Of a DNA stretch of 64,000 nt, positions 11,701 to 26,700 are shown in pieces. The notes beneath the pieces are model-generated. The model made no database searches. It saw only the letters and a program-made list of their open reading frames with translations, and was not told the DNA's origin. A program made the translations under genes and the position numbers. The DNA is taken from NCBI GenBank assembly GCA_011037195.1, contig JAAEAF010004382.1, positions 1 through 64,000 of the forward strand, in the 5' to 3' direction. Within the stretch, counting starts at the first letter, position 1. The number at the start of each line of letters is the position of its first letter. Source of the stretch: Triatoma infestans. Its lineage: Eukaryota > Arthropoda > Insecta > Hemiptera > Reduviidae.

Positions 11701-14700
11701 TTTTTTTTAATTCAGACTAAATAAACAAGCTGTTTTTTGTTTTTTCTATAGGTGCCATTTTTATGACATTTGTGGAACAAGATAATTATTGGTATAGGGT
11801 AAGAGTTATGGAAGTAACTAGCGACAAAGAAATCACTGTACATTTTATTGATTTTGGTAACATTGAAACTATAATCAAAGATAGGTTTGTTTCCTTTTAT
11901 TAATATCCATTTTTGATTCATTGTGATAACTGAATTTTTTTGGAGGCAAAATCTGTAATTCTTAAGTTTGTGCACGATCCTGTAGTATGAAGAAAATCAA
12001 CTGACAGTTGAATATGTGGATGGGTTCGCAATGCTGGATCCGTCGTAGCATGCATATTCATTTTGTTTCTAACTCACATCACAGCAAGTGTGAGTGTAAC
12101 AGAAACATTGCGTTGAAGTGAACTCTCTGCACGAACTTGGTGAATTTGCTCTGAAGATGGATGAAAATCCGAAACCGGTCAGAAACAAAATGAATATGCG
12201 TACTGTACGACGGATAAAAATACCAGATATTAACTGACAGCTTTGAAATATAGAAATGAGGCGCTACTTAAATCAAGCCAGGGACTTCTCCAAGATCATT
12301 CGCCTTCCATATCTATCTCGCATCAACGCACCTCGAGTGTCTGCTCTTTATTCTTTCTCTTTACCCTGAATCTTTCTCTTTATTCTTTCTCTTTATGCAT
12401 TGATCATTATGAATGTTCACTCACTCTATCATAGCCTGTTTCCAACCCAACCATCATAATGAACTGTGACTTAAGAAATTATTTGAATGTCACTCCTATA
12501 TCCCTAAAAATAATCGGGAAATACATGTTTCGGATCGAAGATTTTTTGTTCTACAAAAACCATTAAATATGAATGAAAACAGAGTTAAATCTGAAAGTAT
12601 AGGGATTGCAGAAGGAGTTCCTAGCTGAAATCATTTAAAATATTTTGTTTAACGATTCATTTTTCACTGGTGTTCAAGAATAAACTACGACCGTATGCAG
12701 CCGAAAAACTAAAGGAGCTGAGTGGTATTTTTGCCGAAAACCGCTTGTGTGCAGCAAGGTTCTTTTGTATTCCAACAGATAGCGCTGGTTGTATGTCCAG
12801 GTTGAGGTGGTTATTTTATAGAGTTAAGTGCCGTTGCCATTATGTTCTGGGATCCTTAAAGAGAGGTAGCAGAGTGTGATTTTGCGCAAAATGGGTTAGC
12901 AACGTGAAACTCAAGCTTTTATGGATAATCCTAGATGCAAAGGCAGGAATTTTCTAAAACTTCTTTTCCCAACTTTTCCATGTACAGGTTGGCGGGCTCA
13001 ACGGAAAAGGACGGAAGCTGAAACCTATTTCATGAAGTTCCTGGAAAACATGTTTCTAGACAGGTGTCTTTATTGTAAAATTTTGCAAACCTGAAGCACT
13101 GTGAATCTAATACAAGAACAAGTAATCGTAACATTCGGAGGGCAGGGGATTCATGTATATATATCATTGTGGTCTCATGGAGTCTATATTATAGAGACTG
13201 AATTTTCAAACTTTTTTTTTCTTCGTGGATTGGCCCTAAAATTTTCTCCTTTCAGTTTGCTTCATTTCTTTAAAATTAAAAGTAATCTTAGAAATAAAAG
13301 ACAAACAGTGTATAGATATCTTGTAAACAGTATGAAGCCTGGTCCACACTTGGATCTAAAACGCTGCAGACGCAAGATAAATAACTCGATTGTCTAAAAG
13401 TAATAATGATGGACATATCGTGAGTCCAAATCAGTTGCTCTTAGTGTATCATAGCTTGTTGTTTTGATTTGCTAGTTAGCCATGTATAAGGAAGGGGATT
13501 AGCTCAGTAACGCGCTGGATTCGCTCGCGGAGGTTTCGGCTTCGAATCCAGCAGTGCTGTCCTTAGGTTTTCTCTTCCTAGAAGCCTCTATAGCTCAGTG
13601 CCCCGAGATGGGCAGTGTTGTCTATAGCTAGAGAACATTGTTCGGAGGCCGGCAGTGCCCTGAGTAGAGGTTCGGGGGTTGCATTCAGGACGCAGAGCAC
13701 TATCCCTTAAAATCAATTTAGCCACGTGTACATTTTGGAAGAGTTTTTAGTATATCTTTAGCCTTCGGTAATTACTAGGTCTCAGCAATGAGCATTATTA
13801 CTCAGCAGAGCATTCCGATCTGAGACAAAAGTTCGATTTTTATGCACTGTTGGTCAAACTTGTGAAGACCATCTATCATTATATATAATATTACCATTAT
13901 CATCATTCATTATCATAACTAAAAACAAGTGTTAACTGTGTTCTGCAGGCTAATGGAGTATGATGCCTGGCTTGAGATTCCTTCCCAGATCTATCAAGCT
14001 AATTTTTTAATCCCGCAATGCAGCTGATTCATAAGACTTCATAAGTTGTGAATGGTCTTATATAAGGGACTTCGCCATTAGTGCTCTTATTTATCTCTTC
14101 CTCGTATCATATGAAAATCCCTCTGATATGAAAAGAGGCTTAAAAATTAAAAGACACGTATCAAGGACATTAGAGTATCAGAGTGTTGCCTTATTAGTTC
14201 CTTTAGTAGGTCAGAGCATCATTTAACTTTAGGTCATTTACATTGTGTTTAGTGCTGTATGATGATATGGCTCACTGGAAATAATAGGTTATTCTATTGA
14301 GAAGATAACTTCTACCTTTTTAAAAAGTTCCTTACATTTTTTGCCAAAAAAGCTATATTCATCGACATTGTAAACGATTTTTTTTACATTATCTCTACCG
14401 AGGAATAAATTCTTTTTCATACAAGTCTATCCTGATACTCCTTATTCCACAGTTTAAAAATAATTAAATTTTTTAAAGTATTGTTTATATTAATAATTTT
14501 TTGTTGAACTAAGTTTATAAAAGCATATTTAAATTCATTTGGGGTCACTGCGCCTTTTTTAATTGCCCTCGAACCAATTTTTTGTTGACTTCTGAATGTT
14601 GACTGAATAAAGAATGAAAATCATCAAAGAAAGAGCAGCCATCAGAAGCTGTCGGCAAAAAGAAAAAGAGAAAAATAAAAAGAATGAGGTCTTTCAGAAG

Positions 14701-17700
14701 GTTTCTCTTATATTAGGTTTTAAAGACTTAGGTTCTTACATAATTAAGTAAGATCACACAAATAAAGAGAATTACATTTAGATAATGCTCATTTTTTTTC
14801 TTTTAAAATAGGCTGAAGATGATACCTTCAAATGCCAAAAATTCACCACCTTTGGCATTGCGATGTAAATTAGCTAATTGTTACCCTATTAATGGAGAAA
14901 GCTGGGACCCGCAAGCTATCACCATAATGACACAGATTACTAACAGGTAAAATAGTTCCACAGCTTAACTATAATTTTTTTTTTTTTAATTTGATATTTA
15001 ATAAAATAGTATATATAGTATCACCCATGAATCTCAGTTAACTTACAGTTAAAAAGGTTAATAAATAATTATTGAATATTACAATGAGATTTGCTTCATG
15101 GCGTAGCCACTTTCAGCTTTGGTAGGCCTGATTAAGAGGGCGAAACTGAGGGATGTGCAACAATTTTAGGGGATTTTAGGGGAATAGACCTCTTATTGTA
15201 GGTGGAACGAGGCTCGCCCACCCCGTTTCGAATCTAATCTAATTTGCAATGAGGTTCAAAAAAGTTCGAAGATATTTAAAAGCGGTAACTTAATGCAGAA
15301 TAATATGGACATTTTTAAAGATCAATTACAGAAGTAGATTGGAAAAATTAATTGTTAAATGGTAATCTAAATGTAAGATAGGAATCACACTGATTGAAGG
15401 AAGAATGAAAAATCATCAAAGAATTAAAAAAGACAGCAACCTAAGCAATCGGCAAAAAGAAGAAAATTAGAAATCATTAAGGTCCTTAGTACAGTAAAAA
15501 CTGTAAGAAAATCTTCAGAAAAACTAATTAAGTTAAACTAGGTTTATAGGAAAATAATAAACCATCCTAAAAGTAGAATTAGTATTTTTTTTCGCCCTGT
15601 GGGAGTTTTTATAATTGGCATAAATTTTCATTTTAGTTGCGCCGATCCAGTGATGATTTCTGTACTTGAAAGAACTATTCATTTTTATGAAGTAGAGATG
15701 ATCAGACAATCGTCTGCATACAGTTGCAATATTGCTGATACTTTAAAATTTCTTAGTTTGGCTGTTGCCAGCAACGTTTATACAGATTTTCCAGTAAGTG
15801 GTTTTGATAATACTCATATTGTGCATAATATAAACATTACAACATTTTATATATTCTGTTATTTTTCTCCATATTTGTTTTTAGACTTCAACATTTAAAA
15901 ATCGTAATATGAGAACAATGCCTTCTAAACCCGCTGTAAAACAGGGATCAATACTAGAAGCGAAAATGGGTCATGTTATCGATCCTGATCATTTTTATAT
16001 TATTATAAAACAAGTAAGTGTTGTAGTTAATAAAAAAGACCTTTTTTTAGAGTTGTATAAAAAATAAATTTAGTTTTTTCCTTTTTTTAAAAGGTCTTTT
16101 TTATTAATTGCTTGATCTTTTATTACTTGATCGTACTTTTATAATTTAACTAAATAATATTTTTTACATACAGAGGAGAGTACCTTCTACATAAGTAATT
16201 GAGATTTTTCATAATATAAATTATTTATATCAAAAGCTCTTAAAGCAGCTAGACTGTTTGAGAACATGACGACACTGGAATTATAAATCCCGTCTTATTA
16301 TCTCAGCTAATTATTGTGGCTAGCTTATCTAGGTTTACGAGATGTCCACACCTCGGTTAGCTGACTACTTCCTGAGCTCCCACCCATCTTCTATCCTGGA
16401 GCCGTCTGTGTACTACATAGTACTGTATCGTCTGTCTTAACTGCCCTGTTCTGGCTATGCCTTGGATGTAAATGTGGAGAGGGATAGATTTAGAAGATCC
16501 TTCAAGGCTGTGGAGGCTCATGACATCTTTTGTGCTCAGCAAACAAGTGTTTGAAACCACTAAGTACCCTAACCCCTTCCAGTTGCAAGGTTTTCGTCCA
16601 CTAAACCCTACCCCGTGGGATAGCAAGAAGATTATAACAATAATAATAAAATAGCAAAGGGAGGGATTAGTTCAGTGATTAGCGCGCTGGACTTGCCCGT
16701 CGACGTCCGAGGTTGGAGTGGAATGCCATTCTCTAATGCTCCGCGGACAAATGGCCATAGACATTGAGGAGAGAAAAAACTAACGGTAGAAGAATTTTAT
16801 CAAAAAATCCGCAAGACATTTACACAACTGAATTATAATTAGAAATCTATGCCCGGAACAGCAGTCGAACGCTGCCCTTCCCCTGTTGAAATATTTTCGA
16901 CTTAAATAGTGTACTTTTTTTTATTGTTTATTTGATATTAGTTTGATCTGTATCAATCGTATTTTTCCTTTGTTTAATGTTTAAATGTTATTTATATTTA
17001 TTATTTTTAAGACTCTATTATATAAGATTATTTTTAATTTTTAATAATTTATTTACTTTTCTAAGGGATGTAATTCCTTCAGAAAATTGTCAGAATTAAA
17101 GGACGATATGCAGCGTGCATACTGTGGTAGACATCAAGGTTCTCTTCCAGTGTTCAATCCAAAACCAGGTATTTATGTATATATATATTTTTTTTTTTTT
17201 ATTTCAACCTGATCATAACAAATACAAAAGGCACGTCAATAACAGTACTTCATAAAAATGTATAAAATATTTACAATAACTATAGTATTATGTAAACTAA
17301 ATCAGCACTGAACTCTAACCACCAAATAAACAATATCAAGCAATTCACTTTAGTTTAAAGTCGTTAATGCTCCAATTTGTATCAGTGAATTGTTTTACAC
17401 TATAAAAACAGTTGGAAATTACAAACTTTTTCAAAATCATCTCAAACTTTCTTGTTTCCAACTGTCTTATATTCACTGGGATTTTATTAAAAATTCTTAT
17501 TGAAACAACATTATATTAATTGAATGATTGTCATTATAATTACAAAACTCTTCACACTATAAATGCAAAACTCTTTACCTACCGAAAAAAAAAAAAAAAC
17601 AAATTAGCAAACCATTTAAAAATTGATTAAAAAAAGATCGCTCGCTAATCTGTTTAGCTCACTATTCCAACTAATTGTTTTTCAGTATGTACAAAAAGTT

Positions 17701-20700
17701 TTCTTAGTATATAATTCTTTACTTAAATTTTCAGGCTTGATCGTTTTATAACGGCCCTCACGCGTTAGTCTAGAGGTTAGCGTATTTGCATTTGATGCGA
17801 GGATTCAGGATTTGATTTCCATGAAGGCAGAGGGTTTTGACCTAGATCGTGAGAACGAGTGAAAACTATACTAAGTTAGGAAAGGCACTTTATTAACCCG
17901 TTGCGAACCCACAGCCCCTCCCCCCTCATTAAAAATCGACGTCTGGCAAGCCTTTGACCCTTCATGGGCGTTTTGCGCCAGACGTTTTTTTTTTTAATTG
18001 TTTCACAATGGGGCCTTATGCTTTTAGTTTATACATAAGAATAAATCAATTCTGATCTTATTATGTTATTGTCTTACACTGCAGTAAGAGAAACGAAATT
18101 AGACCTGTTTGAAGTTAGGGTACCAGCATATGTATCAGTGTTAAAAGAGATAAGTTTCATGAAGAAGTTCATTACGGGATAAACATCTTGTCTCTCATTG
18201 CTGCAAATAGAGCCTGAAAAATATAAAAAATAAATAAACTAAATGGCTGGCTTAGAGCCAAATAAATACACATCATGTTTCTAGAATTAATTTTAATTGA
18301 GCATTTTATTTAATAAAAATGTTTGATGAAGTTGTATTATCTATTTAATAAACAATCAAGATTAATTATTCGATGAGAGCTGACGTTTATTTTGAGCAAG
18401 AGAGAAGAGAATGAAGAAGAGGCATTAAATAGATAGTCTTTTTGTTTAATTTAAAAAAAAAAAAATTCACTCCTTTGCGTTCAACTTTACTAAATATTTT
18501 TGAATTAATAATACAGTAACAATAATTTTAACAGTTACTTAAAATATTCCGAATAATTCATTATCAACATACAGACTTATATAAAAAACAATTAAATATT
18601 GTCCGGTATTTTATCCGTCCTAGCATGCATATTGGTTTTGTTCCTGACCGGTTTCGGATTGTGATAACGTTATAACCTTCCCATATATATATACAACAAC
18701 AAGTATGAGTCTTACACAAACATTTCGTTGAAGTGAACTCTCTACACGAACTTGGTGAATTTGCTCTGACAATGGATGAAAATCTGAAACCGGTCAGGTT
18801 AATAAAACCAATATGCATGCTACAACGGATAAAATACCGGACGCTATCCAACATTTTCAACAATTAAATATTGTATTGCAAGGAATTGCTCATTAAGAAT
18901 AGAAAAGAAGATAATAAAAGATCCCGTTCTTCAAAGTATTCTCGTCAAGAAAAAGTTAAAATTAAAACACTCAATCAAAAAATAGTTTTCAAAATGGCTG
19001 ATCTGCTTGTTTGTTGATTTACAAGAGATAACATGATGTGAAAAAGATTTAAATTAATTGCATAAAACGTATAGTCACGTTACAAGAGAAAAATAAGAAT
19101 TATAAGTCAGACGTAGGAGATCTACGGAAAAAAAAATTAAATAAAGAAGAAATAACCTATTTCTAAGAAAAAGAACCCTTTGGGGGGGTCGCGTTCGGGG
19201 ACTTATTATTTTTAGAGCTATGTGAAATTCGAGGAAGTATTGTTCTAAATGAAAGAATTTTCCTGGCGATGAGAGCGTTCACTCATACAGTCCCTAGGAG
19301 AAAATCTGCCTTCTCCCTAGACTCTTTAGATTAGTTGAATAGTTTACAGTAAAAGCGTATTTGACAAGTAGCCAGTTCTTCAAAATAAACGGCTTTGAAA
19401 GTATTTTTAGGTTTTCTGAAGAAGAGGTTTAATCCATACCACTATTCTCATATAGTATGGCCTTAAGAATATTTACAATAATTATTTATTGTAATAATTT
19501 TGAGTTGGAAAATTAAATTTTATACTATGTATGTGAAAGTCATGTCAAGTGTTTTGCACCAGATATTATTATTAGTAATTTATCCGTTTTTATTAGAATA
19601 AGTATAAATAACCTTTACTTTATTAATTTTTATTTAAGGTCTCTATGTAGCAGCCAGATTTTCTGGTGATAAAAATTGGTACAGAGCAGAAGTAATTGCA
19701 ATACCAGATGTAAAAATGGTTAAAGTATTTTATATTGATTTTGGAATTAGTGAAGTTCTAAGTTGGAAAAATATTAAAGTTTTACTTTCAAAATTTTATA
19801 AATTACCACCTCAGGTAAAAATATAAATTGAAATTTAATGAGATATATTAAAAAGTCTTAAATTAATTAGATTAAAGAATATGTGATACATTCATTAATA
19901 TACTAATTATTACTTCAAATTTCATTATATATTACTTCAATTGCATCAATATTTAGGCCCTGCGTTGTCGTCTGGCTGACGTTGAACCATTGGGAAGTGT
20001 ACAATGGAATGAAAGAGCCGCTGAAATCCTTCATACAGAAACACTGAACATTCCATTGAAAGCGATGGTCGATTCTGTCAGAGACGATGCAATCAGCGTT
20101 GTACTATATAAAGCTACACCCGAAGCCGATATCTGTATTAATGCACTGTTAGTAAGGAATCAACTTGCTATTAGCATAGGAATTAGGTATTTATACTTTT
20201 ATTTTAAAATATTTTTTTATATTTAATCCTGCCCACAGTTCATGAACAAATAGCTATGAGTTTTCTTCCATCCAAATCCAAAAAGGAAAACTTAAATATT
20301 CTCAGTTAAGGAAGCTTTATAATTTTTTGCTATTGAACTAAGAAATCCCTTCTTATTAGTGGTTTTCAAAAAAGTTTAAGATGACGAGGCGAGCTGAACA
20401 TATTTTAGTTCATGGCAGCATTTGCCACTAATTCATTTTTTTTTATTTTTAACAGATAGAACTTGCATAGAACAGATAGAAAAGAACTTGTAAGCTTCTT
20501 TTCAATATGATGGAATTGTCGGACGTCATGAAACTACTATATGAATTCTTAATCTAAAGTAGACTATAGTAGAGATTGTGAAATGTGAACCTTGAGATTC
20601 GACTAAAGTTATCGTGAAATTAGGCCCCCTGCATCTTCAGCGCTGGCTGTAAAGTGAAAGCTTATGAAAAAAAAAATTATCAATAAAAATGCATTCTTTA

Positions 20701-23700
20701 AAATAAATAAATAAGGTTTAAAATAAAGAGTAAACAAGTGTAGCAGAGCGTCATTAGGTCTTTAGTAGCGCACTGAACTAGCAACGCGGAGGTCGGTGCG
20801 ATTCCAGCGGTACTGTACCTAGATTTTCTTGCCATAGGAGCCTGTATAGCTCAATGTCCGGTAAAGGAAAATATTGTCTGGTAACGAGAAAATGCTTTGA
20901 AGAGGGGCTTTGCATAGCATAGGGTTTGTCCCCCCTCCCGGACGATTAAAAAAAAATGTAGAGTGCCATTAGCATCATTTTCTGCAAAAAATTTGCGTTT
21001 TTTGTTTTTTTGCATTGTGCTTGTGCTCCACGCCAACAGACATTTGCATTATTTGTTTATACAATTACCCTATATTGCGATTACCCTTTACACTAAACTT
21101 ACCTACTTATGTCATTTATTTATTTTTTGTTTCATATTTTAAAAAAGTAATTCTGATGTAATTACTTATTCATTTATGATTTCAGCTCGACTGTGGTGGA
21201 ATTTCCAAAACTATATGAAATGCCTAAGAATGAAAATGTAAGTCAATTTATAGTTAAACAAAAAATTAGAATATAAGTTTAATAAAAATTTTTAATTAAT
21301 TTGGGGGTGACATTCTTCTACTTTACGTTTTTTTAGGTTATCCATTTAGAAGCGATCATTTTAAAGTTCATTTATTTACATTATTCACTTTGTCAGAAAT
21401 AAATAAATAAAATATGTATGCAAAGCTCTTATTGATAATCATTTCAAAAAGAGCATCTATTAAAAAATGATATTCTTCTATTTTGACCCACATTAAGGAC
21501 TTTGTGAAAAATTGAAGAAGAGTAATGAAAAGTTAGACTCATCAATAAACTATAAATTTCATGCGTGGGTGTTAGCGGAACTTAAAATCAAAAAATATCA
21601 GAAGTTCAAACTTGATATTTCGTGATCGACAATAAGATTTTTTGGTTAAAAATCGATCAACCACAAGTTCCACTTTGAATGGTTCATTTTTACAAATTTT
21701 TTCGAAAATAACAATTTTCATTATATTTTTATATCAATCCCGGATTATTTGGGCAGCCTGACATTCCAAGTTTCAAGGAAATCGTTCTCGTTTTGTTTTC
21801 TTGTAAATTCCTTTTAAAAAAACTTAAAAAGTCGCACTTCTGGTTAATCGATTTTCTTCAAATTTGGAATTCTAGCAATGCTTCTAAGTGCATATTAATA
21901 TCATATATATAGCTGGCAACACCATACATTATACTGAAGTGATACTTTAGAGGAAAGCATAACGCTTCTGTTTCCTTAGAAACCTCACAAAATCAATTTT
22001 CTGGGGAAAAATGTTTCACATAAAATTGTTAGATATTCTCGAATATTAGTATTCTCGAACCTTTTTCGAGATCACAAAAAACAAAGTTTCCTGTGAGTTT
22101 TGGTTTTTAGATATTTTTGTTCACACATAAATGCACACAAAATCCATCCACCGGAAGAGCGTACTTAATAAATGAATTTTTTTTTTTTCTTTTTCGCGAT
22201 TTTCTCTAAAACAGCACGCAATATTTTTACTTCCTCGTACCCCTAGTAAGAGGAAGTATTGTAATCGTGTCAAATTTTCGATATTGAGTTTTCACCGGAA
22301 ATATCCGTTTTGAGGTCCCCTGAGTCCAAAAAAAGTGGTTTTTAGAAAATGGTGTGTGTGTGTGTATGTATAGAATAGCATAGCTCAAAAACGAAAAATC
22401 GTAGAAACTTGATATTCCGTTTAGGTATCACCATGGGATCTGACAGTATGTTATCTGTCAAATTTCCACAACCGGAAGGTACCACTTTACTAGTTAGTTT
22501 TTTTACTTTTTTGCTATTTTCTCAAAAATGGCTCCGACGATTTTCTTCAAACTTGGTACATCAATTATACATACAATCAAACAGCTACAACTTTTATTTG
22601 TAACATTTCTCTGGGAAAATTCATTTAAGGGCACTTTTGGGGGAGGGGTGGAGTTAGGTTTTCATCTAAAGTGCTATTTCAGTTTATTGGACAATTCGCT
22701 CATCCAAATAATGTTAATTAGAATTAAATATATTGTTGAAATTATTCGAAGTTTGAAATAAATCGCATAACCGGAAGTGCGATTTATTTTACCTCTTTAC
22801 TAAATTTTTTTTTTTTTTTTCACTTTTTCGCGATTTTCTCAAAAATGGCTCCGATGATTTTCTTGAAACTTCTTATATTAAACTATGCATATAAAGATCT
22901 ACAAGTTTTACTTGAAACATTTCTTTAGGAACATTCATTTAAGGACACTTTTAGGGAAGGGGTGGGGTTATGTTTTTTTTAAAATGCTATCATAGTTGAT
23001 TATACAATTCTATCATCCAAACAAAATTAATTAGAAATAAATAGATCGGCCAAAATTCCAAGTTTCAAGAAAATTAGTAAACCGGAAGTGCGCTTTTACT
23101 GAACAGTTTTTTCAGTTTTCGACGAATTTCATTAAATTTGGTATACAAACTATAAAATTTGTCAATTATAATTTTGAGAACTGGAATAAGAGAAAGTTGT
23201 GTGAGTGTTTCACACCAGATATTTTTTTTTTTTTTTTTTTATGAGAGTTATGTGGTTATGCTTTCCTCTAAATTACCACTTTATTATAATAATATTTGGG
23301 ACGGGTGTTAGTGTAGTGGTTATGAGCATAGACTTGTAAGTGGGAGGACCCCAGTTCGAGTCCCGCGTATAACTGCTAAATTTTATATTGGTATGAAAAA
23401 TGTTAACAGTAAAGTATGTGCTTCCGCCCCGCCCCCCGTCCCTAATTTTGGTAGTTGAACGTGAAGCACGCCTGAAAGAATAGGCATTACTTTACTTTAT
23501 AATATATTGTTATAATACTTGGTTACCTCACTTTAATCTAATGTTAATATAATAGACATTAGAAGGAAGCACTGATAGAATTTTCAAATTTTAAGGTTAA
23601 ATTTGTTTTTGAGAGTTTTTCTGGAATTTTCTCGAAAACGACCAAAAAAAATTCCTTTAAACTTGGAATGCTAACTGCACAGATAATTAACCTATCACAT

Positions 23701-26700
23701 TTATTTGAGGGGTATTATGGATCTTTCTTCTGTATGATAAAGGAACTTGCAGATCAAGCAGGGAAAGCGGGGTTGAAGATATATGCCGAAAAAACAAAAC
23801 TAATGTCAAATGGGCCAGGAAAATGTTTTGTTATAAATGGAGAGGAAATGGACTGGGTAGAAAGTGCAGTGTATCTAGGGACAACTGATCTCCTTTAGAA
23901 ATAAAACTACAGAGGAAATTAATCGGAGGATTTCTATTAGTTGGAAAAAGTATTGGTCCCTGAAGCACATTTTTAAATCTAACCTGAACATGACTATCAA
24001 GAGGAATGTTTTTAATGCCTGTATCATTCCCTGCCTCCTTTACGGGGCGCAGACTTGGTCCATGACTAGAAGAAATGAGCAGCAGCTAAGAACCACGCAG
24101 AGAGCCATGGAAAGAAGTATTCTGAATATTAAAAGAAAAGATAAAGTTAGAAATACTGAGATTCAGAAAAAGGCTAACTTCTTGCAAAAAAATTCAAGTG
24201 GAATTGGGCGGGACACGTGGCTCGAGCTAGAAACTCATGGGCAAACAGCGCTACTGAATGGTGGCCATTGGATAAGAAAAGGAATGGAGGCCGCCAGTAT
24301 ATAAGATGGAGAGACGAAATTCAAAAATTCGTTGGAACTAACTGGACTTCTAGTGCGAGAGACAAAACGAAGTGGAGAGAGTTGGGAGAGGCCTTTGCCC
24401 AGATGTGGGCCTAATTCCGAAAAATAATTAATTTAATTAGTTATTCTTCTTCTTCTTCCTTTGGCTCTACAGCCCTTGCAGGGCCTTGGCCTCCTTTAGC
24501 AGACTGTCCCAACCATCTCTGTCTGCGGCTTTCCTTCTCCACTGTCTGACGCCCATCTTCATCAGATCTGCCTCCACATCCTGCAGCCAACGTAACCTTG
24601 GCCGGCCTCTAGGTCTTCTACCTCCTGGGTGCCCTTCATAGACCTTTCGAGGGGTTCTTTCTACACTCATCCTGTGGAGGTGTCCCAACCAGCGCAACCT
24701 TCCCACTTTTATGGCAGCCACAAGCGTCTCTATTCCATAGAGCTGATACAATTCAGCGTTTTTACGCGGACGGAACACTCCGCCCTCAACTACTGGGCCA
24801 TAAATACATCGCAAAACTTTCCTCTCCCAGCAGTTCAATCTCTGCTCATCTGCTGCCGTCAACACCCATGCCTCCGAGCCGTATAACAATACCGGTCTGA
24901 GAACTGTCTTATATATGGTGACTTTCGTTTGTCTGGAGACTTGCTTATTTCGGAGCGTACTTCTAATCGCCCCCAGGCATCTGTTAGCTACCGAGATTCT
25001 GCTACTAATGTCCTCGCCCACCTCATTCTTGGACGTGAGTGTAGCTCCTAAATATTTAAATTTCCTCACTCCCTCGAAACGGTGTGACCCGACTAGCAGA
25101 TCTCCAAATCTCCTTGTTCTTCTGGTAGTCACCATATATTTTGTTTTGTCGGTGTTGATCTGCAGACCGTAAGTGGCTGCACCCTCTTCCAATTCCATAA
25201 GAGCGCTTTTTGTTGCGGCTGCTGATCTTGATATAAGCGCCACATCGTCCGCATAGGCTAGGTGCTGCACTACTCGGTTATAAATAGTGCCTTCTGGATT
25301 TATGTTTACTTTTCTCATAACCATTTCTAGGACCAGATTAAAAAGAACCGGTGATAACGGATCACCTTGTCTAAGTCCTACATTAACATAAAATTCCTGG
25401 GAGGTTTCACCTTGGACAGCTACCTTGGCCACTGTATGCGCTAGCGTCATCTTCACCAGCCTGGTCACCTTTGCCGGAATATTCAAACTTTTCATAGCTT
25501 CAATGAGCCCAAAGCGTGAAATAGAGTCATAGGCCATCTTAAAATCAACATACAGTTGATGGAGGTCAAGATTATTTTCGTAGAATTTTTCCAATACGAC
25601 TCTCATGCTAAAAATATGGTCTACAGTAGACCTACCTTTCCGAAAGCCGCATTGGTAATCTCCGAGCACTCTTTCCGCTGCATTAGTTATTCTTTCTGCA
25701 AGGAGGATTGCGAGGATTTTTTTATATACCGCACTTAACAGAGATATACCGCGGTAATTTGAACATTTGAGGCGGCTACCCTTTTTGTGAATGGGGCATA
25801 TTACTGCCACAGCCCAATCCTTTGGCATTTCTTCTTCTAGCCATACTTTTAATATAAGGTTGTACACTTCACTCTTCAATTGTTCTCCGCCTTGCTTCAA
25901 CATTTCAACACTGATGCTGTCTTCCCCAGGGGATTTATTTTCTTTCATAGATTCCAACACTCCGTCGAAATCGTCTCTCGAGGGTGGCTCAGCATCATCA
26001 TCTAGCGGGATTTGATCCTGTTGTACTTTTGTACTTTTACCATCATGATAATTAGTTATTATTAAAGAATATTTGATTATTTAATTTATTTAGTTTATGT
26101 CATCTACTATCTAATAATAAAAAAAAAAAAAAGAGGAGAAAATATTTTAATGTTTTGTATGCTAATTTTTTTTGGAATAAAGGCTTTATTTATTTATTTA
26201 TTTATGGGTCTTTCAGTTAGTTAAATTTAAATTTGCCCAAGCGAGCTCTCTACATAGTCCTCTTAGGTATACAAGTAAAATCCTCCACCACCATTTTTAT
26301 GGCCAGACGGACGAAACATAACATTGTGTAATGGTACCGGAAAGATAATGCAACCACAACAGAGAGTAGTCTCTGTTAACCAGAGAGGGTGGTCTCTCTT
26401 CTCTCTGCTGTGGTTGCATTATCTTTGCGGTACCATTACACATTGCAATTTAAAAAAAAAAAATTCTTGAATAAATTGTATCAATTACATTAAGAGAAAG
26501 TAATGTGAGTGTTTCATACCAGAATTTTTAAATTTACAGACATTTCAGTGTGATATTTCTGTAGAACAACAAAAAACAGCAGTGAATCGCAAACCAGCAA
26601 TGCTACAAACAGATATGAATAGTAAATATTTTATTAAAACGCCTAATGGATGTCTTAAAATTCAAGTAGACATTAAAAGAATAGTAGATCCTGGCCTGTT

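Noticed and set aside
23295..23390. tRNA gene
   Set aside because: A and B boxes fit, but the acceptor and anticodon stems do not pair; it is treated as a SINE head.
24629..26015. Several + strand frames across the LINE at 24446-26049
   Set aside because: They are antisense shadows of the RT frame.
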